Below, in pieces: positions 52,746 to 64,000 of a stretch of 64,000 nt of DNA. The position numbers and the translations under genes were made by a program. Positions within the stretch are counted from its first letter, which is position 1, and each line of letters opens with the position of its first letter. Origin of the DNA: Acidovorax facilis (lineage in GTDB: Bacteria > Pseudomonadota > Gammaproteobacteria > Burkholderiales > Burkholderiaceae_C); NCBI RefSeq assembly GCF_023913775.1, contig NZ_JAMXAX010000004.1, positions 1 to 64,000 on the forward strand, in the 5' to 3' direction. The notes under the pieces are model-generated. The model saw nothing but the letters and a program-made list of their open reading frames with translations. It did no database searches and had not been told where the DNA came from.

Positions 52746-53369
52746 TCAAAGCTGCTGGCGCTGGTGCAGGTCCGCCAACAGCCTGGCAATGCCTTCAGGG
52801 GGCAGGATGTGGTCAACCGCCAAGGCCGCGATGGCCGCCTGCGGCATGGTGGGCATGCTGGCGCTGGCGGGGTCTTGCACGATCGTGAGGCCGCCCGCCG
52901 CCTGAATGGCTTGCAGGCCGTGCACACCGTCTTCGTTGGCGCCTGACAGCAGGACGCCCACCAGCCGGGGGCCGTAGTGGTCTGCCGCCGATTCGAACAG
53001 CACGTCGATGGAGGGGCGGGAAAAATGCAGAGGGGCGTCCAGCGACAGCCCCACATGCGGACCCCTGGGCCCGGCATCGACCAGCAGGTGATAGTCGGGT
53101 GGCGCAAAGCTGACCGAGCCTGGCGTGATGGCGTCCTTGTCCTGCGCCTCGCGCAGCGCCAGGGCGCAGCGGGGCTGGAAGATGTCCACCAGCAGGCTGC
53201 GCCGGTCCCGGGGCAGGTGCAGCACGACCAGAACCGCAGCCTGCAGTGTGGCGGGCAGCGCGGGCAGCAGCTGCAAGAGGGCATCAATACCGCCCGAAGA
53301 GCCACCCACCACGACGGCGTGGTAGCCCCCCGGTGGCGATGGCCTTGGCGCCAGGGCGGGGCTGGTCAT
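52746..53369 (-). CDS. CheB-type methylesterase without receiver domain
   Basis: A 207-aa protein containing only the CheB catalytic domain. The triad is S24 (VVVGGSSGGIDALL), H51 (LVVLHLPRDRRS) and D147 (LLSGANEDGVHGL). It starts at the ATG at 53369, overlapping the CheR stop as ATGA. Lacking a receiver, it cannot be regulated by CheA in the usual way. It probably works with the adjacent CheR on methylation of a kinase or receptor. Confidence 0.9.
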   Translation of the reverse strand: MTSPALAPRPSPPGGYHAVVVGGSSGGIDALLQLLPALPATLQAAVLVVLHLPRDRRSLLVDIFQPRCALALREAQDKDAITPGSVSFAPPDYHLLVDAGPRGPHVGLSLDAPLHFSRPSIDVLFESAADHYGPRLVGVLLSGANEDGVHGLQAIQAAGGLTIVQDPASASMPTMPQAAIAALAVDHILPPEGIARLLADLHQRQQL

Positions 53370-54202
53370 AGTCCGGCCTTTTTTCGGTAGATGCGGTCCT
53401 CCAGCACGAAGTCCTCGAAGGCATCGGTGTGCCCAGAAAACCGCAATGACTCCTTGGAGCCCAGGCCCAGGAAGCCCCGGTGGCACAGCGACTCGCGGAA
53501 CAGCCCGAGTGCACGGTTCTGCAGGTCGCGCTCGAAGTAAATGAGCACATTGCGGCAGGACACCAGATGGACCTCGGCAAACACGCTGTCGGTGGCCAGG
53601 CTGTGGTCAGAGAACACCATGTGCTCGCGCAAGCCCTTGTCGAACACCACGCGGCCATAGCCGGCAGCGTAGTAGTCCGACAACGAGCTGCGAGCGCCGG
53701 AGCGCGCGTGGTTCTCGGTGAAGGCAGGCACCCGGGACAGGTCGAACACACCTGCCTCGGCGGCGCGCAGCGCGTGCGGGTTGATGTCCGTGGCGTAGAT
53801 CAGCGTACGGTCCAGCAGGCCTTCTTCCTGCAGCAGGATGGCCAGCGAATACACCTCTTCTCCCGCGCTGCACCCGGCCACCCAGACCTTGAGCGACGGG
53901 TAGGTGCGCAGCAGTGGCACCACCTCCTGGCGCAGCGCCTGGAAGTAACTGGGGTCGCGGAACATGTCGCTCACCTGCACGGTGAGGTATTCGAGCAGCG
54001 CAGGGAACACGGCGGTCTCGTGCAGCACGCGGTCCTGCAGCTGCGACAGCGTCTTGCAGTCGAACTGCACCAGCGCCGACGCCAGCCGCCGCTTGAGCGA
54101 CGCCTGTGCGTAGCCCCGGAAGTCGTAGTGGTAGCGGTGGTAGATGGCATCGATCAGCAGGCGCTGCTCGATGTCGGCGGTGCGGGCCTTGCGATGGGGC
54201 AT
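53366..54202 (-). CDS. CheR-type glutamate methyltransferase
   Basis: A 278-aa SAM-dependent protein methyltransferase. The N-terminal helical domain ([33 protein letters not shown]) is followed by SAM-binding [11 protein letters not shown] (110-120), [14 protein letters not shown], and [20 protein letters not shown]. It starts at the ATG at 54202, eight bases after the hybrid kinase stop; a GTG at 54226 would overlap that gene. No CheA, CheW or receptor gene is adjacent. Confidence 0.92.
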   Translation of the reverse strand: MPHRKARTADIEQRLLIDAIYHRYHYDFRGYAQASLKRRLASALVQFDCKTLSQLQDRVLHETAVFPALLEYLTVQVSDMFRDPSYFQALRQEVVPLLRTYPSLKVWVAGCSAGEEVYSLAILLQEEGLLDRTLIYATDINPHALRAAEAGVFDLSRVPAFTENHARSGARSSLSDYYAAGYGRVVFDKGLREHMVFSDHSLATDSVFAEVHLVSCRNVLIYFERDLQNRALGLFRESLCHRGFLGLGSKESLRFSGHTDAFEDFVLEDRIYRKKAGL

Positions 54203-54210
54203 GGCGGGGC

Positions 54211-57654
<3,444 letters not shown>

Positions 57655-57861
57655 GCGGTGGTGCCTCAAATGGGCAGGTGCGTTGCGAGAGGAGCGGAGA
57701 CTGTAACGGGTTTTTTACGCGCCAGTAGGGCACTGTTACTTGGCCCGGGCACGGTGCAACATCGGTCGGTAGCGCTGCTGCTACATTCTGTGCGCCCGAG
57801 GTCTGCCCTGCAGCAGAGCCCTGCTGCAGGGCCTGCTTTTTCTGCTTTCGATCGTCCCGCC

Positions 57862-58758
57862 ATGCCTTCGCAATCTGTTCCTGCCCGTAGCCGGTTTTCG
57901 CTCTACCTCGACCTCATCCGCTGGGACCGCCCCGCCGGCTGGCTGGTGTGCCTGTGGCCCACGTTGTCTGCGCTGTGGATTGCGGCCGACGGCTTTCCGG
58001 GCTGGCACCTGCTGGTGGTGTTTGTGCTGGGCACCTTCCTCATGCGCAGTGCAGGCTGCTGCGTGAACGACGTGGCCGACCGCGACTTTGACAAGCATGT
58101 CAAGCGCACGGCGCAGAGGCCCGTCACGACCGGTGCTGTGTCGGTGAAAGAGGCGTTGAGCCTGGGGGCAGTGCTGGCGCTGGTGTCGTTTGGCCTGGTG
58201 CTTACCACCAACGCGGCCGCCATCGCCTGGTCCGTGCCCGCCGTGCTGGTGGCCATTGCCTACCCGTTCACCAAACGCATCATTTCCATGCCCCAGGCGG
58301 TGCTGGGTATTGCGTTCAACTTCGGCATCGTGATCGCGTTTGCCGCCGTGCAAGGCCATGTGCCTGCCGTGGCGTGGTGGATGTGGCTCGGTAACCTGTT
58401 CTGGGTGCTGGCCTACGACACCGAATACGCCATGGTGGACCGGGATGATGACCTCCGAATCGGCATCAAGACCTCGGCCATCACCCTGGGCCGCTGGGAT
58501 GTGCCGGGCATCGTGGTGTTCTACCTTCTTTTCTTGTCAATTTGGGCCCTGGCGCTTGATGGATATGCACTGGGCGCTATGTTTTATATAGCAACCGCCC
58601 TTGCGCTGGCGCAGGTGCTGTGGCACTTCACGCTGATCCGCACCCGCTCGCGCGAAGGGTGCTTCAAGGCGTTCCGCGTCAACCACTGGCTGGGCGCCAC
58701 GGTGTTTGCGGGCATTGCGGGCAGCTATCTGCTGCGGTGGTTGGGGCTGACGGGCTGA
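57862..58758 (+). CDS. ubiA: 4-hydroxybenzoate polyprenyltransferase
   Basis: Joins 4-hydroxybenzoate to the polyprenyl chain in ubiquinone synthesis, in the inner membrane. The 298-aa protein has the first Asp-rich motif ([20 protein letters not shown]) and the second ([20 protein letters not shown]) and about eight helices. The start is ATG at 57862; the frame is open antisense to the kinase for 1252 more codons, which is a composition artefact. An element copy (58538-58592) encodes [20 protein letters not shown] in an otherwise hydrophobic helix. Confidence 0.95.
   Translation: MPSQSVPARSRFSLYLDLIRWDRPAGWLVCLWPTLSALWIAADGFPGWHLLVVFVLGTFLMRSAGCCVNDVADRDFDKHVKRTAQRPVTTGAVSVKEALSLGAVLALVSFGLVLTTNAAAIAWSVPAVLVAIAYPFTKRIISMPQAVLGIAFNFGIVIAFAAVQGHVPAVAWWMWLGNLFWVLAYDTEYAMVDRDDDLRIGIKTSAITLGRWDVPGIVVFYLLFLSIWALALDGYALGAMFYIATALALAQVLWHFTLIRTRSREGCFKAFRVNHWLGATVFAGIAGSYLLRWLGLTG
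58538..58592. repeat. Dispersed palindromic element inside ubiA
   Basis: CAATTTGGGCCCTGGCGCTT, GATGGATATGCACTGGGCGC then TATGTTTTATATAG. It shares GGCGCTTGATGG with the gph copy in the same reading frame (LALDG). The local AT-rich codons stand out from the gene. Confidence 0.5.
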
Positions 58759-58898
58759 CTGCGGCGCGCGGCCGGGCTGGTCTGTGATGGTTGTGGCGGG
58801 TTTTTACAAGCCGGTTTCCACGCCATTCGCTACATTGACTGGGAGCCGCCAGCCCTCCTGCAGCTTTCATTCAGATCCCTCTTTGCACCCCTTCATCC

Positions 58899-59267
58899 AT
58901 GACCGAAGACCGCGTCAACCAACTGCTGCAGGACATCCAGCAGCGCCATCCCGAGCAACACAGCGTGCTGCAGGGCGCCCGTGCCCTTGTTCTCGCTCTG
59001 GGGCCCGATGTGCGCGAGGAGGTCAAATACGGCGGCATCCTCTTTTCAGCTCCCCAGCCTTTTTGTGGCCTGTTCGCGTACACCCGGCATGTGTCGCTGG
59101 AGTTTGGCGATGGCGCCCAGCTGCCGGACGCATTCAAGGTGCTGGAGGGCGCTGGCAAACAGCGCAGGCATATCAAACTGCACACGGCAGAAGACCTGGC
59201 TGCCAAGCAGGTGGCCCACTACCTGGGATTGGCGTGCTCCCTCAGCAATAGCCCGAAGCGCCAATAG
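58899..59267 (+). CDS. DUF1801-family protein
   Basis: A 122-aa small protein with the YdhG/DUF1801 pattern: VNQLLQDIQQRHPEQHSVLQ, DVREEVKYGGILFSAPQPFC and FAYTRHVSLEFGDGAQLPDA, then HIKLHTAEDLAAKQV. The function of the family is unknown. The 3' end overlaps the convergent AraC-type gene by 26 bp. The ATG at 58899 gives the family N-terminus. Confidence 0.85.
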   Translation: MTEDRVNQLLQDIQQRHPEQHSVLQGARALVLALGPDVREEVKYGGILFSAPQPFCGLFAYTRHVSLEFGDGAQLPDAFKVLEGAGKQRRHIKLHTAEDLAAKQVAHYLGLACSLSNSPKRQ

Positions 59268-59889
59268 CCGCCTGCCACTGGGGCGAGGCCACCACTGCTG
59301 CGGGCGTGCGGCCCAACCAGCGCCCAAATTCGCGGGTCATGTGAGCCTGGTCGGTGTAGCCATGGTCCGCCGCGCATTCTGCGAGCGAGGCGGCGGCTGG
59401 CAGCGCCTGCGCAGCACGGCGGACGCGGGCCAGGCACTTCCAATAGGCCGGGGGGCGCCCGGTGGCGGCCTGTATCAGGCGCTGCAGGGTACGCTCCGAC
59501 ACGCCCAGTTGCCGCGCTGCCTGGGCCACCTCGCTGTGGCGCGCCAGGCTTTGCAGGGCGTCGGCCACCCGCGTATCCAGCACCACGCAGTCGTGCAGCA
59601 GGGGCAGGGCATCGTGGGCGTCGTTCATGGGCTGGTTCTGCAGCAGGGCCAGCAGGCGTTGCGAATCTATCTGTGTGCCCGGCTGCATGCGAAACCCCCA
59701 GTAGCGCTCGCCCACCGTGCCGGACACGGTGTAGGTGCTGTCTGCCAGATCGGTCACAAACCAGGTGGGTGGCTGGTGGGGGAGGGCGTGCAGGATCAGG
59801 TCACGGCATCCGTCCGGAACCACCACGGTGCTGTCGGCTGCGCACGAAGTGTGGTGCCAGGCTTCCCAGGGCTGCAGGAGCTGGGGCAT
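59242..59889 (-). CDS. AraC-family transcriptional regulator
   Basis: A 215-aa protein. The N-terminal part (VVVPDGCRDLILHALP, YWGFRMQPGTQIDSQ) resembles the DUF6597-like sensory half of short AraC regulators, and the C-terminal part is the AraC HTH pair (QAARQLGVSERTLQRLIQAA, and SLAECAADHGYTDQAHMTRE with FGRWLGRTPA). The targets are unknown; proteins of this type often control the adjacent gene, here the convergent DUF1801 gene. Confidence 0.88.
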   Translation of the reverse strand: MPQLLQPWEAWHHTSCAADSTVVVPDGCRDLILHALPHQPPTWFVTDLADSTYTVSGTVGERYWGFRMQPGTQIDSQRLLALLQNQPMNDAHDALPLLHDCVVLDTRVADALQSLARHSEVAQAARQLGVSERTLQRLIQAATGRPPAYWKCLARVRRAAQALPAAASLAECAADHGYTDQAHMTREFGRWLGRTPAAVVASPQWQAAIGASGYC

Positions 59890-59949
59890 ACCTAGTGATG
59901 CTCTTCACGAACCATCGCGGCGTGCGCCTCTGCGGGCTCAGGCGGCCTG

Positions 59950-59999
59950 TCGCGTTGCAAACGCCTCGCGATAGCTACGGCTATCGCTGCGTTTTGCGC
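59950..59999. repeat. Long imperfect palindrome between proC and the AraC gene
   Basis: The centre is perfect: GCGATAGC (59968-59975), TACG, GCTATCGC (59980-59987). The arms continue imperfectly as GCAAACGC and GCGTTTTGC. This looks like another intergenic repeat class and could form a strong cruciform or RNA hairpin. The rest of the 167-bp gap shows nothing. Confidence 0.6.
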
Positions 60000-60056
60000 C
60001 TTGCAGTTCAATCCGATCCGCAGCGCACACAATCGCTCGATTCATGCAGAGCATCC

Positions 60057-60893
60057 CTAGCCCCCGAACTCATTGCCCAGTTCATCGGCGCGCTGGCGTG
60101 CGGCTTCCATGGCGCGTTCAAAGGCTGCGCCCACCCCGTCCGCTTCCATGGATTGCAAGGCCGCATAGGTGGTGCCGCCTTTGGACGTGACGCGTTGGCG
60201 CAGCACGGCAGGCGCTTCGTCAGAGCGGCGGGCCAGCTCGGAGGCCCCCACAAACGTGCCCACCGCCAGCTGGTGCGCCTGCTGCTCGCTCAGTCCCATG
60301 CTGGTGCCGGCGCGCGTCATGGCCTCAAGGAAATAGAAGACGTAGGCGGGGCCGGAGCCCGACAGGGCTGTGACGGCGTCGAGCTGCTTTTCGGTCTCGA
60401 CCCACAGGTACTCGCCGGTGGACGCCATGATGGCCTCGACCTGTGCGCGTTCGGCTGCGTCCACGGCGGGGCGAGCGTATAGCGCGCTCATGCCCTTGCC
60501 CACCAGCGCCGGTGTATTGGGCATGGTGCGCACGATGCGCTCGGTGGAAAGCCACTGGGCGATGCTGTCCGAGCGGATGCCGGCGGCCACACTCAGGTGC
60601 AGGGCGTCCTGGGTGTGCGCCTTGGCCTGGGCGGCGGCGTCCTTGAAGGTCTGGGGCTTGATGGCCCAGACCACGATGCGCGCGCGCTGCAGGGCCGGGC
60701 CCGCTTCGGCCTGGGCCTCGATCCCGTAGTTCTTGCGCAGATCCTCCCGCGCATCGGCCCAGGGTTCGACCACCTCGATCTGGCTGGCCGGGTGGCCCTG
60801 GCGGATCAGCCCGCCGATGATGGCGCTGGCCATGTTGCCGCCGCCGATGAAGGCGATGGTGGGGAGGGCTGGGGATGCGGCGGTTTGGCTCAT
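60057..60893 (-). CDS. proC: Pyrroline-5-carboxylate reductase
   Basis: Last step of proline synthesis, with NAD(P)H. The 278-aa protein has the Rossmann motif IAFIGGGNMASAIIGGL, VVWAIKPQTFKDAAAQAK, RTMPNTPALVGKGMSALY and SGSGPAYVFYFLEAMTRAG, then TSKGGTTYAALQSME near the end. The ATG at 60893 is chosen; seven upstream codons lack similarity. It is downstream of glpK on the same strand. Confidence 0.96.
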   Translation of the reverse strand: MSQTAASPALPTIAFIGGGNMASAIIGGLIRQGHPASQIEVVEPWADAREDLRKNYGIEAQAEAGPALQRARIVVWAIKPQTFKDAAAQAKAHTQDALHLSVAAGIRSDSIAQWLSTERIVRTMPNTPALVGKGMSALYARPAVDAAERAQVEAIMASTGEYLWVETEKQLDAVTALSGSGPAYVFYFLEAMTRAGTSMGLSEQQAHQLAVGTFVGASELARRSDEAPAVLRQRVTSKGGTTYAALQSMEADGVGAAFERAMEAARQRADELGNEFGG

Positions 60894-60965
60894 GGGACGA
60901 CAAGGTGGCAACAACAGGGGCCACGATGGTAGCGCCGCTGCGCCGCAATCCGGCGCGCGGCGGGT

Positions 60966-62459
60966 TCAATCGGCTGTCGTTTGGCGAACGGCGTGTTCCC
61001 AGTTCGCCATCAGCTCCTGCGCACGCGCGCTGCTGAGCGTGGGCACAAAGCGGCGGTCGGCGCGCCACAGCCGCGAGAGTTCATCCGTGCTGCGGTACAC
61101 GCCGCTCGACAGCCCGGCCAGGTACGCGGCCCCGAGCGCCGTGGTCTCGATGACGGCAGGCCGTACCACCGGAATGCCCAGCAGGTCGGCCTGGAACTGC
61201 ATCAGCAGGTCGTTGATGCAGGCGCCGCCGTCCACGCGCAGTTCGCTCACGGGCGCACCGCCAGCGGCCACGGCGTCGCGGCTCATGGCCAGCAGCAGGG
61301 CGGCGCTCTGGTAGGCAATGCTCTCCAGCGCCGCGCGGGCGATGTGGCCCAGTGTGGTGCCGCGTGTGAGGCCCGTGATGGTGCCGCGCGAGTCGGGTTT
61401 CCAGTACGGAGCGCCCAGGCCGGTGAAGGCGGGCACCATCATCACCCCGCCCGAATCGGGCACGCTCTGCGCCAGCGATTCGACTTCGTTGCTGGTGGAG
61501 ATGGCCCGCAGTCCGTCGCGCAGCCACTGCACCACGGCGCCACCCACAAAAACGCTGCCTTCCATGGCGAACTCCGGCTGCACCGTGGCCTGTGCGGCAC
61601 TGGTGGTGAGCAGGCCGTTTTGCGATGTCTGGAACGTACCGCCTGTGTGCATGAGCATGAAGCAGCCCGTGCCGTAGGTGTTCTTGGCCATGCCGGCGGT
61701 GAAGCAGGCCTGGCCGAACAGCGCGCTTTGCTGGTCGCCCGCCACGCCGCCGATGCGGATGCTGTGGCCCAGCAGGTCGGCCGCGATGTCGCCAAAGTGG
61801 GCGCTGGACGGCAGCACCTCGGGCATCAGCGCCTTGGGAATGCGCAGCAGCGCCAGCAGCTCGTCGTCCCACTGGTTGGTGTGCACATTGAACAGCATGG
61901 TGCGCGAGGCGTTGCTTACATCCGTCACATGCACCTTGCCGTGGGTCAGCTTCCACATCAGCCAGCTGTCCACCGTGCCAAAGGCCAGCTCGCCGCGCTC
62001 CGCCGCGTCGCGCGCGCCGGGCACATGGTCCAGCAGCCACTGCAGCTTGGTGCCCGAAAAGTAGGCATCCACCAGCAGGCCGGTCTTGGCCTGGATGGTG
62101 GCGGCATGGCCTTGCTCGCGCAGCTGGGCGCAGGCGGGCTCGGCACGCCGGTCTTGCCACACGATGGCGTGGTGCACGGGCTGGCCGGTTTTGCGGTTCC
62201 ACAGCACCGTGGTTTCGCGCTGGTTGGTGATGCCCACGGCCCGCACGGCGCTCGCGGCAATGCCCGCTTTGGCCAGCGCATCGCGGGCGGTGGCGAGCTG
62301 GGTGCGCCAGATCTCCAGCGGGTCGTGCTCCACCCAGCCGGGCTGGGGGTAGATCTGCGGCAGCTCCAGCTGGGCCTGCGCCACGATGTGGCCGCCTTCG
62401 TCGAAAACGATGCTGCGGGAGCTGGAGGTGCCTTGGTCGAGTGCGAGCAGGTAGGTCAT
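60966..62459 (-). CDS. glpK: Glycerol kinase
   Basis: Phosphorylates glycerol to glycerol 3-phosphate. The 497-aa FGGY-family protein has [66 protein letters not shown] and [20 protein letters not shown]. It starts at the ATG at 62459, sixteen bases downstream of the glpR stop, so the regulator and kinase form one unit. It acts on glycerol brought in by the divergent ABC transporter. Confidence 0.97.
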   Translation of the reverse strand: MTYLLALDQGTSSSRSIVFDEGGHIVAQAQLELPQIYPQPGWVEHDPLEIWRTQLATARDALAKAGIAASAVRAVGITNQRETTVLWNRKTGQPVHHAIVWQDRRAEPACAQLREQGHAATIQAKTGLLVDAYFSGTKLQWLLDHVPGARDAAERGELAFGTVDSWLMWKLTHGKVHVTDVSNASRTMLFNVHTNQWDDELLALLRIPKALMPEVLPSSAHFGDIAADLLGHSIRIGGVAGDQQSALFGQACFTAGMAKNTYGTGCFMLMHTGGTFQTSQNGLLTTSAAQATVQPEFAMEGSVFVGGAVVQWLRDGLRAISTSNEVESLAQSVPDSGGVMMVPAFTGLGAPYWKPDSRGTITGLTRGTTLGHIARAALESIAYQSAALLLAMSRDAVAAGGAPVSELRVDGGACINDLLMQFQADLLGIPVVRPAVIETTALGAAYLAGLSSGVYRSTDELSRLWRADRRFVPTLSSARAQELMANWEHAVRQTTAD

Positions 62460-62475
62460 GGTGAATGTCAGGTGA

Positions 62476-63240
62476 TCAAGCGGCCACAGTGCAAACGACT
62501 TCGGCGTCTTGCAGCAACGCCGGAAACGGCTCCGGCGGCGGCGCGTCGGTGAACAGGCGGTCGATTTGCGCCAGTGTGGCCAGTTGCACCATGGCTGGGC
62601 GGTTGAACTTGCTGAAGTCGGCCGCCAGCCAGACCTCGCGTGCGTGTTCGATGATGGTTTGCGCCACCTTCACTTCGCGGTAGTCGAAGTCGCGCAGGGA
62701 GCCATCGGGCTCGATGCCCGAGATGCCGATGAGCGCAATGTCCACCTTGAACTGGCGGATGAAGTCCACCGCCGCTTCGCCCACGATGCCCCGGTCGCGC
62801 GCACGCACCACGCCACCGGCCACGATGACCTCGCACTCGGGGTTGCCGCTCAGGATGGCGGCCACGTTCAGGTTGTTGGTGATCACGCGCAGGCCCCGGT
62901 GGTGCAGCAGGGCCTTGGCAATGGCTTCGGTGGTGGTGCCGATGTTCAGGATCAGCGAGCAGTCATTGGGCACTTGTTCGGCCACGGCGCGCGCGATGCG
63001 GGCCTTGCCTTCGGCGTGCAGTGTCTCGCGCTGGGTGTGGGCCAGGTTTTCCACCGTGGAGCTGGGCACGCGCACGCCGCCATGAAAGCGCGTGAGCAGG
63101 CCGGACTCGGCCAGGCGCTGCACGTCACGTCGCACGGTCTGCAGGGTCACGCCCAGGGTGTCTGCCAGTTGTTCCACCGTGGCGGATTTGCGCGCGCGGA
63201 CTTCTTCGAGAAGCAGCAGTTGTCGGGGGTTCGTATTCAC
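62476..63240 (-). CDS. glpR: DeoR-family repressor, GlpR-like
   Basis: A 254-aa repressor. The DeoR HTH is at 5-45 ([20 protein letters not shown]), followed by [20 protein letters not shown] and the sugar-phosphate domain ([50 protein letters not shown]). A GTG start at 63240 gives the normal length; an ATG at 63297 would add 19 residues unlike the family. It heads the unit with glpK and is divergent from the ABC gene. The inducer is probably glycerol 3-phosphate. Confidence 0.9.
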   Translation of the reverse strand: MNTNPRQLLLLEEVRARKSATVEQLADTLGVTLQTVRRDVQRLAESGLLTRFHGGVRVPSSTVENLAHTQRETLHAEGKARIARAVAEQVPNDCSLILNIGTTTEAIAKALLHHRGLRVITNNLNVAAILSGNPECEVIVAGGVVRARDRGIVGEAAVDFIRQFKVDIALIGISGIEPDGSLRDFDYREVKVAQTIIEHAREVWLAADFSKFNRPAMVQLATLAQIDRLFTDAPPPEPFPALLQDAEVVCTVAA

Positions 63241-63276
63241 GCGAATCAATCGGCTTATGGGGTGGAGATACTTTAA

Positions 63277-63360
63277 ATCGAACAAAAAGGAACTCATTAA
63301 GGGTAAACCTTGATTCGATACGATCAAAAAAGAACAAAAATGAACGCAATCGAAAACGAG
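63277..63360. promoter_or_regulatory. Candidate GlpR operators in the glpR/ABC divergent gap
   Basis: ATCGAACAAA (63277-63286) matches the inverse of the GlpR half-site at 9 of 10 positions, by my comparison with the published E. coli consensus. AGAACAAAAA (63331-63340) repeats part of it, and ATCGAAAACG follows at 63350. TTGAT/ATCAA flank TCGATACG at 63310-63327. The gap is AT-rich against the genome. Which site binds is unproven. Confidence 0.5.
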
Positions 63361-63431
63361 GCACTTTGCTGCGTGCGCAGCAGAAAGCCAGATCCACACA
63401 GCCCCCAGGGGGCCATTAGAAAGGTTGCGTG

Positions 63432-64000
63432 ATGCAGCTGGCACTGGACAGCATCAGCAAGAAGGTAGGGCCGCAGACTTGGCTCCACGACATGAGCCTG
63501 GCGCTGCATAGCGGCGCCGTCACGGTGCTGCTGGGCGCCACGCAGGCGGGCAAGACCAGCCTGATGCGCATCATGGCGGGGCTCGATACGCCCACGGCCG
63601 GGCGCGTGATGGTGGATGGCGTGGACGTGACCGGCATGCCCGTGCGCGACCGCAACGTGGCCATGGTGTACCAGCAGTTCATCAACTATCCCTCCATGAA
63701 GGTGGCGGCCAATATTGCGTCGCCCCTGAAGCTGCGCGGCGAAAAGAACATCGACGCCCGCGTGCGCGAAATTGCGAGCCGCCTGCACATCGACATGTTT
63801 CTCGACCGCTACCCGGCCGAGCTGTCGGGTGGGCAGCAGCAGCGCGTGGCGCTGGCCCGCGCCTTGGCCAAGGGTGCGCCGCTGATGCTGCTGGACGAAC
63901 CGCTGGTGAACCTGGACTACAAGCTGCGTGAAGAGTTGCGCGAAGAACTGACCCAGCTGTTTGCTGCCGGCCAGTCCACCGTGGTGTATGCCACCACCGA
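63432..64000 (+). CDS. glpS: ABC transporter ATP-binding protein (glycerol GlpS-like), partial
   Basis: The first 189 codons of an ATPase, cut by the window end. Walker A is LLGATQAGKTSLMRIMAGLD, with Ala for the usual Gly before GKT, a variant seen in glycerol-transporter ATPases (GlpS/GlpT). The signature is ELSGGQQQRVALARALAKGA and Walker B PLMLLDEPLVNLD. The ATG at 63432 follows the glpR promoter region. It is divergent from glpR-glpK, as in glp operons with an ABC glycerol importer (GlpSTPQV type). The specific symbol rests on context. Confidence 0.8.
   Translation, partial: MQLALDSISKKVGPQTWLHDMSLALHSGAVTVLLGATQAGKTSLMRIMAGLDTPTAGRVMVDGVDVTGMPVRDRNVAMVYQQFINYPSMKVAANIASPLKLRGEKNIDARVREIASRLHIDMFLDRYPAELSGGQQQRVALARALAKGAPLMLLDEPLVNLDYKLREELREELTQLFAAGQSTVVYATT

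Overview
The window is a GC-rich chromosomal segment of a betaproteobacterium of the Comamonadaceae type, most likely Acidovorax or a close relative. This is inferred from gene families, the apaG/rpe/gph/trp gene content, the recG-oxyR order and the dispersed repeats; no 16S gene is present to prove it. Coding density is high. I see no tRNA, rRNA, CRISPR array, insertion sequence or prophage, so this is core chromosome with small lineage-specific insertions.

Layout. 1-9.1 kb: universal stress protein, a DUF4139 protein, gloA and a tautomerase facing a LysR regulator, then a second LysR gene divergent from a three-gene redox cluster (SDR-like protein, Tat-exported Acg-type flavoprotein, heme/FAD/NAD ferric reductase-like protein). 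9.1-18.5 kb: small hypothetical genes, an ECF-like sigma factor, thiL, a second LysR/tautomerase module, ybdK with a cation/proton antiporter, and a large membrane protein of the so-called site-specific recombinase (Gcr) family preceded by an 83-bp tandem duplication. 18.5-36.4 kb: apaG, rpe, gph and the trp operon (trpL leader, trpE, chorismate mutase, trpG, DinB, LysE, trpD, a 54-aa membrane protein, trpC), then ung. The usual rpe-gph-trpE order is interrupted by a two-component system, an SPFH/SH3 pair, a chemoreceptor and a chalcone isomerase-like protein.

36.4-47 kb: LysR with a TctC-type solute-binding protein and a gamma-glutamyltransferase homologue, a lipoprotein divergent from a DUF2975/XRE pair, an EamA transporter, queA, a PfkB-type sugar kinase and an HD-GYP phosphodiesterase. 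47-51 kb: recG-oxyR followed by dps, the peroxide-defence block. 51-57.7 kb: a chemotaxis-like signalling cluster (receiver protein, receiver-kinase, CheB, CheR, large hybrid kinase) without CheA or CheW. 57.9-64 kb: ubiA, DUF1801, AraC regulator, proC, and glpK-glpR divergent from the first gene of a glycerol-type ABC transporter cut by the window end.

The most notable non-gene signals are: two LysR/tautomerase modules that share the operator core TGCA-N5-TGCA; a family of about 50-bp palindromic elements lying between genes and also inside thiL, gph, recG and ubiA; a nearly complete palindrome filling the gap between the lipoprotein and DUF2975 genes; and a trp leader peptide with two tryptophan codons. 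Motifs and coordinates are read directly from the sequence; functions rest on family recognition and were not checked by database search.
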